From Haematobia irritans (Eukaryota; Arthropoda; Insecta; Diptera; Muscidae), in the NCBI RefSeq assembly GCF_050003625.1, contig NC_134399.1, forward strand, positions 107,238,615 to 107,302,614: DNA of 64,000 bases. The letters are read 5' to 3'. Position 1 is the stretch's first letter. Every line of letters begins with the position of its first letter. Made by a program: the position numbers and the translations under genes. The notes under the pieces are model-generated. The model saw only the letters and a program-made list of their open reading frames with translations. It was not told where the DNA came from and searched no databases. Shown here one piece after another: positions 56,435-64,000 of the stretch.

Positions 56435-56474
56435 TTGCTACAGCTTACTTTTGTGCCAATATGTCTTAAAGCAA

Positions 56475-56894
56475 TAAATGTAACATGACACTAAGAGAGT
56501 CTGTATATATTGTCTGAATTTGGGGTAAATATGAATTCATACACCTCCCTTTCATACGGTCATTTTCATATGGCTCCGTCAGACTTTAACTGCCAGTTAA
56601 CAGAAAATAAAATGCAAATATCCTCTCTCCTGTTAATTTTAACTGGAGAAATTTCAATACTGAAGGTGCTAACTGGGATCTGGATAAATGTAACATGACA
56701 CTAAGAGAGTCTGTATATATTGTCTGAATTTGGGGTAAATATGAATTCATACACCTCCCTTTCATACGGTCATTTTCATATGGCTCCGTCAGACTTTAAC
56801 TGCCAGTTAACAGAAAATAAAATGCAAATATCCTCTCTCCGGTTAATTTTAACTGGAGAAATTTCAATACTGAAGGTGCTAACTGGGATCTGGA
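56475..56894 (+). repeat. 210-bp tandem duplication
   Basis: 'taaatgtaacatgacactaa' starts at 56475 and 56685. The two copies differ by about one base (ctcctgtt / ctccggtt). 210 is a multiple of three, so both copies show the same 60-codon frame (MAPSDFNCQLTENKMQISS...), which is probably incidental. Confidence 0.92.
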
Positions 56895-57305
56895 ATATGT
56901 AAGGACGATAACAGATATGTTCATAGTACCATTTAAAAGTTCGTTAGCTTACGTAGCATTAAAGGAGTTCATCTACAGCACTGGGGAAGAGCCGTCCTCT
57001 TTTTCTAGGTTCATTCGTATCTGAAGGGAACGATGACAAATTCAACTTCAAGTTGAAATGCTGGAAGTGACATATGTGATTCCTTTGGATCGCCATGATT
57101 AAAGTCTTTTCGATATTACAATCACGAATTTATGACAGATGTATTCAAACATCAATAGCAAATGCGCACATAGCACTTTTTACAACGATAGTTTACTTTA
57201 CACAGTTCCATCAATATGTCGGCTACTCCAAAATTATTTGGTTCTTTTTCTAAACATTTTTCATTCTCATTTTAAACACATTTAAGCACCGATAGAGGGA
57301 TATAT
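56895..57305. other. No gene recognised
   Basis: Possibly unique sequence between the tandem duplication and the next hAT-like element. Confidence 0.4.
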
Positions 57306-57609
57306 ACCACATGTAGGGTTTTCTTTTTCCCGGACTTTTTCCATTCCCCGGAAAGCGGGAATTTTTTTCGAATTTCCCGGGATCCCGGTCAAAGGGAAAC
57401 CTGCTTTGATGTGGAATACATCTAGATAAATTAGAAATCGCCTAAAGCTATGGTTATTAGGCGCTACTTGGACAACTAACAATATATATTCTGTTGATCT
57501 CTTACATCAGCCATAAATCGTACTAACATACGAAATATTTTGTAATACAAAAAATTTTTACAACGGTTAAGACAGTATCTTTGGGTATAGTTTTCGGAAG
57601 CACAGTATT

Positions 57610-59685
57610 AGTACACAAAAAAAAATTTTTGATTTCAATCACGAAAATCGCGGATTCAATCATTTTTTTAATTGAAATGTCTTCAATCACGAAATTGATA
57701 GTATCAATCTCCCATTTTGATTAAAAACCAACACTATTTTCAATTAAAAATTTAATTGACTTTTATCACGGCATCAATTAATTGTGTGATTGAATCAATT
57801 AAAAACTTGATTGATTTTTAACATAAAATTCAATCACAGTTTTAAATGAATCAATTAAAATTTTAATTAATTTCGCGACAAAAATCAATCAACTATTTGA
57901 TTCATTCAATTAAATAATTAATTGAAATTGGCTATAAATTTCGATCAAAAAAAAATATATATTGCGACCCCAAAATCGTATTTAGTTTTATTTGAAATAA
58001 AAGAAAATATAAAACATATTCAATATTTTATTATTTTTTGAATTATGCAATAGACAAATAAATTTTGTTCTTGTCATTTGTGTGTTTTGTTCTAACATAA
58101 CTTACACATACAATTACTATCAATAACAACTATAGGGTGAAAAAATAAATTATATAAATCATTATCTTCCTTATAATAACAACCATGTTCCTTCTAATAT
58201 GTAGATGCGCCTAGATTTCCAATAAATCAGCAGCCTGTACGCTAAATTAGTTTTTCTGAAAGTAAACAGAATAATTCGAATTTAATTTTGTTCAATTAAA
58301 AGTTAATTTTGTTAAACATTACCTGCATAGAATATCAAGTTCAATTCTTAGTTCCAGGTTGCAGATTTATAATCTTCTTTTGCAGTTGTAGTCTTTTAGC
58401 ATAAAAAGGTGTATTAAGGAGCTCGGTAATTTAATTTTAGTAACAATTCCTTTCCAAAATGTCCACACATTAAAATCGTCTTTTAAAATTTGAACCAATT
58501 AAAGACAACAATAATGAGAAAGCAATGTAATATTTGGTATTATATTGATGATACATTGCAAATTCTGGAAATAGAAAAAAATATAAATGGAAAATACACA
58601 TTTTTATTATTTTCGGATATTTTTCATATTTTTAAATCCAAAAGAAAGAACTTTTTTACCATTACATAATTCAGCTCATTAGTTTATATATCAGATATAC
58701 TGCTCTCTACTTGGGTTCAAACTGAAAAAGGCAGGTAAAACAAAAAGCAATTTAATGCCAACGCCACTTCGCAACTTCAAGGTGAATCTTCCTACAAACC
58801 CATACCGCTCTTGGTTTTAAGAAAACTAGGAGTAAAAAAAATTATAATTTTAAAAGATCAATACGGTACCCACCTTTTTATTGCAAACATATTCTTATAT
58901 ATTTGATAAAATGATGGAGTTGATGGGATTGATTGGTCAATTTCACGAAATAAAATTGGTCACTAAAAGAAATTAATAAAAAATATATTATTTTAGTCCG
59001 TTCAATGTAAACAGGCTTCAATGGAAAACGGTATTCACATTTCACAATTTCTTACCTTCAATAAACGTAGATTGTTTTCCATTTTTACAATACCACAAAA
59101 CACAAACACAGGTAATTTCAAATATTTTTTCAAACCATTACCACGTGGCAATTGGTTGTTGCACACTTTATTTATTTCAACCCTTTGGTATGATTTGTTG
59201 TTGCGATCAAAATATTTATGCACACATTTTGAATGCAGCAGACAGAATGTCGCCAATCATGTTTTTCAATTTACGCGAAAAACAAAAATCCAACCATTCG
59301 TTACGAGTTACTTCTACAGACTGATCTCTCCATCACACATTGTTGAATAAATACCCATTCTCTTGTTCTCTTTTCGCTCTTTCCATTGCTCAAAATTATT
59401 CAATTTCAACCACAAAGGTGATTGGATCAATCACATGTGTAATTGGAAACGGAAAAAATTTCAATCACGTTTGTAATTGAAAATTATTTCCGAATTGATT
59501 AACAAATTGATTGAATCAATTAATATTTTAATTGGAAACGTAACAAATATCAATCATTTTTTTAATTGGTTTTTATTCGGATTTGATTAAATAATTAATT
59601 GAATCAATTAACATATTAATTGAATCCGTTTCCAAATTCAATTAAGTGTTTAATTGAAAGAATGTTGGTGATAATTTTTTGTGTG
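57610..59685. mobile_element. CACAC-ended element, long form (2.08 kb), TA duplication
   Basis: It starts 'cacaaaaaaaaatttttgat' and ends 'ggtgataattttttgtgtg', TA at 57608-57609 and 59686-59687. The outer 350 bp and 290 bp follow the AATTAATT family pattern. The central 1.4 kb (57960-59400) is not shared with the short copies. It holds no long frame. Confidence 0.75.
59056..59330 (-). other. Possible exon-like segment inside the long element
   Basis: On the reverse strand an open stretch (CVHKYFDRNNKSYQRVEIN; LPVFVFCGIVKMENNLRLLK) ends at a consensus donor TGAAG|GTAAGA (59056/59055). An insect-initiator-like 'atcagtctg' lies about 65 bp upstream of it, near 59320. A matching acceptor candidate 'tttttttttactcctag' lies near 58815-58831. 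No ATG of consequence and no family match, so this may be chance. Confidence 0.2.
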
Positions 59686-59926
59686 TATAGAGGGATTTTT
59701 TGAACATTAAAGAACTGTTTGGAAATGAAAGAAACTTATTTCGATTTCACCATCGTAAAACGGGGTCACTATATGCACATATTCGGTCAATATTCCCAAA
59801 AGGGAACACTATTGCCTAATACCTCATTCACATTACACTTCCAAAATCCACTTTAATTAGATTTTAACTGTCATTATATTTCGAGCCTAATGTGTATGAG
59901 GTATAAACTTGCAATTAATATAACAA

Positions 59927-60509
59927 CACTGAAAAAACAGTGAACCCACCAGGAAGAAAACATTTAATTAATTTTAGAAAATTTCGAATATTTTTAGGAA
60001 TTTTTAACTAAGCACTATTACATACGCTGGCATCACGCCGATATCACAAAAATAAGTAAATATTAAAATTCAAGACAATTTATTAGACATAAATAATTTT
60101 ATTCACTTGTTAAAGAAAATTTTGTAGTTTGAAGAAAAAAATTGGAGTTAAAAATTGCAAGAATGTCTTTAGTGACATGATGGTGAAGTTCATGATGGAC
60201 GCATTTGTAGTAAAATTTACAAATTTAAAGAAATTATTGTTGTTTTTGATTTCAGCTTAAAACCATGCATTGACTAAACTACAAGTGTAGCTTAACCAAC
60301 AGAAATAATAAATTTTTGAGAAATTCGAATTTAGGAAATCATTATACTTACTTTTTGTATAATTTTTTTCCCGTTCTTTAGTTCATTTAACTAACATACG
60401 CAAACAAATATTTGAGTAAAGGAAACTTTCTCCAAAGATAATATTTCTATGAACTAATATAAATTTAAATTGGCTTTAGTGGAATAGAGAGTTCACTTTT
60501 TTTTGAGTG
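59927..60509. mobile_element. CACTG-ended element, 583 bp, in hAT-like copy
   Basis: It starts CACTGAAAAAACAGTGAACC and ends GTTCACTTTTTTTTGAGTG. The right flank is TA and the left flank AA, consistent with a mutated TA: the other hAT copy has 'aactatcttaataa' at 17628. Contains the 'cagcttaaaaccatgcattg' segment shared with 54732. Confidence 0.7.
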
Positions 60510-60970
60510 TATCTTAATAATTATGAAATTGCAATAATTATGAAATTTTGAAATCATGCTATTGCAAACGTGGGTTACATAAGGTACGGGACATTTTACC
60601 TTTATAAAGGTTTACTCTGTCTACCAGTCTATCGGAATGCCGGTTTACAGATATATGACAATCATAAATTGGAAGAGCAACCTACTTTTTAACAATTGGG
60701 AGCCCGTTAGAATCTGGGCTAGAACCTACGACTATGTATGTCGCACAAGTCAACTACTACTACTTGGTACCAGTCATTCACATTATACTTCCAAAAACCA
60801 CTTTAACTAGATTTCAACTGTCATTTGCATATAAAACCCTCTATTATATATAAAATATTGTAAAAAAATTCCCGGGAATTCCCGCACTTAACATAATTCC
60901 CGGGAAAGCGGGAACGAAAAAATAGCAAATTCCCGGGATCCCGTTCCCGGGAAAAAACCCTAACCATATG

Positions 60971-61960
60971 TTGTTTTCTATCTTTTTTTCTATTCTAGAG
61001 GGGAAGCAAAATGTATTTCTCCTTACTACTTACATGGGGTTGGTAATTATTATCATGTATTGGTGATAACCAAATTGTATTGTATTATTATTTGCTTCTA
61101 CCGAAGTTTATTATTCGGTCGAACTTTATACAATGTCACACAATCTCCAAACACTCTGACCAATTGTACTCATTAGGGCATGAATGATGATTCAGAACTC
61201 CACATGTGGCACTAAATTTCAATTGAATTCAACACGAAATTATTATTTATGCGTCGCATGGTTTCCGCTGGCCATAAAGAAGATCACTCGTTTGGCTTTC
61301 GCCGAGAATAATGTAAAAAGGATGTGCGAAATGTATTCTTTTGATTTATGATCACATTTCAGTTATAAAAGTCAAACAACAGAATGAACTTGCTTTAAAC
61401 TTGGACACAATTTAGTTGGGAATCAACTCGACTCGGCTCGGATGACAGATGGAGATCACATAGAAGAGAAAACTCGCACATACATAAAGAATGCCCTCAT
61501 TATCATTGTAAAATTCAATTAATGATAAATTCATACGGGCATAACCATCGACCATGAGACATTAAAATCATTCGAAGAATTCTCATTAATTCATTGCAGA
61601 CAATGTCAATTTTACTGAATTTTACCATAGCAAATATTTGCTTATATACTTCATGAATGACATCGATGGTTCAAAGCTAAAAATCTTCGAGGTCGACTCA
61701 TAAGTATATTTGTATGTCCATTCATCTGTTACAATAAAGGTTTAACCTTTAAAAGTGCTGTAGAAATTTGACATTGATCAATATTTTTGTTTGCAGGAAG
61801 GTCAAACTCGAAGATGGTCACTCAGTGTTAAGAGAAGTTCACCACTGTGGTATAACAATTCAATTAATTGAATTAAGTTTTTTTTTTAATATTCATAACC
61901 CTGGCTCAATGATATTTTTGGATATATATTAATTTTTTTCAATCAAGCTGTAAGCACGGT
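60971..61960. other. No gene recognised; possibly unique
   Basis: A TATA-like 'cagttataaaagtcaa' at 61361-61376 is followed by unique-looking sequence. 61820-61860 is a SINE crumb (gtcactcagtgttaagagaa; ccactgtggtataac). Confidence 0.4.
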
Positions 61961-64000
61961 TGCCACTCGTGGCATAATAATCTACCAAAATTTGAATAAA
62001 ATTTTACCATAAATCTACCAAATTAAATAAATTCTAAATAAGTTTGACAATCTTTTCTTCTATTTGTTAAGCTACTCCCATAGAAAATTTTGTCAAAATT
62101 TTATTTCTATAGAAAATTTTTCCAAAATTATATTTCTATAGAATTTTTTTTTTCCAAATTTTATTTCTATAGAAAATTTTGTCAAAAATTGATTCCTATA
62201 GAAAATGTTTCCAAAATTATATTTCTATAGAAAATTTTGTCAAAATTTTATTTCTATAGAAAATTTTGTTGAAATTTATTTCTATAGAAAATTTTGTCAA
62301 AATGTTATTTCTATAGAAAATTTTGTCAAAATTTTATTTCTATAGAAAAAGTTCTCCAAATTTTATTTCTATAGAAAATTTTGTCAAAATTTTATTTCTA
62401 TAGAAAATTTTGTCAAAATTTTATTTCTATAGAAAATTTTGTCAACATTTTATTTATATAGAAAAATTTCTCCAAATTTTATTTCTATAGAAAATTTTGT
62501 CAAAAATTTATTTCTATAGAAAATTTTGTCAAAATTTAATTTCTATAGAAAATTTTGTCAAAATTTTATTTCTATAGAAAATTTTGTCAAATATTTATTT
62601 CTATAGAAAATTTTGTCAAAATTTTATTTCTATAGAAAATTTTCTCAAAATTTTATTTCTATAGAAAGTTTTGTCAAAATTTTATTTCTATAGAAAAATT
62701 TCTCAACATTTTATTTCTATAGAAAATTTTGTCAAAATTTTATTACTATAGAAAATTTTGTCAAAATTTTATTTCTATAGAAAATTTTGTCAAAATGTTA
62801 TTTCTTAGAAAATTTTCTCTAAAATGTTATTTCTATAAAAAATTTTGTCAAAATGTTATTTCTATAGAAAATTTTGTTAAAATTTTATTTCTATAGAAAA
62901 TTTTGTCAAAATTTTAATTCTATAGAAAATTTTTTCAAAATTATATTTCTATAGAAAATGTTACCAAAATTATATTTCTATAGAAAATTTTGTCAAGATT
63001 TTATTTTTATAGAAAAATTTTCCAAAATTATATTTCTATAGAAAATTTTGTCAAAATTTTATTTCTATAGAAAATTTTGTAAAAATTTTATTTCTGTAGA
63101 AAAATTTCTCAAAATTTTATTTCTATAGAAAATTTTGTCAAAATTTTATTTCTGATTTTTGTGCTTTTTTGATCTTTGTTTTTCAAATAAAAATTCTATG
63201 TTTTTTCTTTTTATTGAAGAAAATACAAATAAAAACATATAGATCTCAAGCTCGAAAAAACATAGAATTTTCATTTAAAATTTTATTTTCTCCAAATTTT
63301 ATTTCTATAGAAAATTTTTCCAAAGTTATATTTCTATAGAAAATTTTGTCAAAATTTTATTTTTATAGAAAAATTTCTCCAAATCTTATTTCTATATCGT
63401 TAAAATTTTATTTCTATAGAAAATTTTGCCAAATTTTATTTCTATAGACAATTTTTTCAAAATTTTGTTTCTATAGAAAAATTTCTCAAAATTTTATTTG
63501 TATAGAAAATTTTGTCAAAATGTTATTTCTATAGAAAATTTTGTTAAAATTTCATTTCTATAGAAAAATTTCTCCAAATTTTATTTCTATAGAAAAATTT
63601 ATCCAAATTTTATTTCTATTTTGTTAAAATTTTATTTCTATAGAAAATTTTGTCAAAATTTTATTTTTATAGACAATTTTTTCAAAATTTTATTTGTATA
63701 GAAAATTTTGTCAAAATGTTATTTCTTAGAAAATTTTCTCTAAAATTTTATTTCTATAGAAAATTTTGTCAACATTTTATTTCTATAGAAAATTTGGTCA
63801 ACATTTTATTTCTATAGAAAATTTTGTCAAATTTTTTTTTCAATAGAAAATTTTGTCAACATTTTATTTCTATAGAAAATTTTGTCAAAATTTTATTTCT
63901 ATAGAAAATTTTGTCAAAATTTTATTTCTATAGAAAATTTTGTCAAAATTTTATTTCTATAGAAAATTTTGTCAAAATTTTATTTCAGTAGAAAATTTTG
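61960..64000 (+). repeat. 29-bp minisatellite arrays, running off the window
   Basis: After a family A-like lead (ttgccactcgtggcataata), units run 62080-63150 and 63280-64000, with alternating variants AAATTTCTCC and TTTTGTC for the middle block. An interruption at 63151-63280 carries an 18-bp inverted repeat. The array continues beyond 64000. Confidence 0.93.
63190..63271. repeat. 18-bp inverted repeat in an array interruption
   Basis: AAAATTCTATGTTTTTTC (63190-63207) is the exact complement of 63254-63271, around a 46-bp loop. It could be a small foldback insertion or slippage product. Confidence 0.85.

Larger units (their letters stand above)
57314..60962. mobile_element. hAT-like element with CCCGG-rich ends, second copy, two insertions
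   Basis: Left TAGGGTTTTCTTTTTCCCGG, right CCGGGAAAAAACCCTA; flanks accacatg (57306-57313) and accatatg (60963-60970), 7 of 8. The outer 300 bp on each side match 17117-18077. Inserted within are 57610-59685 and 59927-60509. Without them it is about 990 bp, close to the 961 bp of the other copy. Confidence 0.85.

Noticed and set aside
56510..56902. Duplicated small gene (60- and 62-codon frames)
   Set aside because: The frames exist only because the 210-bp duplicated unit is a multiple of three; no start context or homology supports coding.
59021..59350. 109-codon forward frame
   Set aside because: No family resemblance, and the composition suggests AT-rich noise. The reverse strand has the better splice signals but is also weak.

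Overview
The window looks like intergenic and intronic DNA of a calyptrate, probably muscid, fly (Haematobia, Stomoxys or Musca type). This is an inference from four things: the very AT-rich background, an irritans-subfamily mariner close to the Himar1 type of the horn fly, a tRNA-derived SINE ending in CCTAA repeats, and kilobases of a 29-bp minisatellite containing TTCTATAGAA. I see one convincing host coding segment: an internal exon at 41387-42064 of a chondroitin polymerizing factor (CHPF) homologue, with clean splice sites on both sides. No other exon of that gene is recognisable, so its neighbouring introns are probably very long. I see no rRNA gene, functional tRNA gene, CRISPR array or bacterial-type operon.

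Almost everything else is transposable-element sequence, heavily nested. From left to right: 1-4.9 kb holds minisatellite arrays and small element fragments. 6.8-11.2 kb is one reverse-oriented copy of a 153-bp-repeat element (called family A here), hosting a broken Tc1/mariner (itself split by a 655-bp MITE), a CCCAGC-ended MITE, a second MITE and a SINE. 13-18.1 kb holds three hAT-like elements with 8-bp target duplications and a SINE. 18.2-21.5 kb is a reverse-strand jockey-like retrotransposon relic broken by four later insertions. 22-31 kb is mostly small inverted-repeat elements, several containing tRNA-like sequence. 31.66-32.91 kb is the mariner with both terminal repeats and TA duplication. 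33-40.4 kb holds two further family A copies, the second with about 2 kb of 29-bp minisatellite and a Harbinger-like element. After the CHPF exon, 42.3-48.3 kb holds nested AT-rich elements and a second retrotransposon relic. 51.7-56.4 kb is a large interrupted palindrome whose arms encode the end of a hAT transposase. 57.3-61 kb is another hAT-like element carrying two insertions. The window ends inside a minisatellite array.

The most unusual pattern is a set of more than a dozen elements, from several sequence families, that all begin CAC and end GTG and are flanked by a 2-bp duplication that is always pyrimidine-purine: usually TA, but also TG, CA and CG. In several cases the empty site can be read inside the window, because the element interrupts a reverse-transcriptase reading frame or a regular minisatellite. 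Several of them carry an internal tRNA-like A-box/B-box segment. These may be non-autonomous members of one transposon group; the transposase is not identifiable here.
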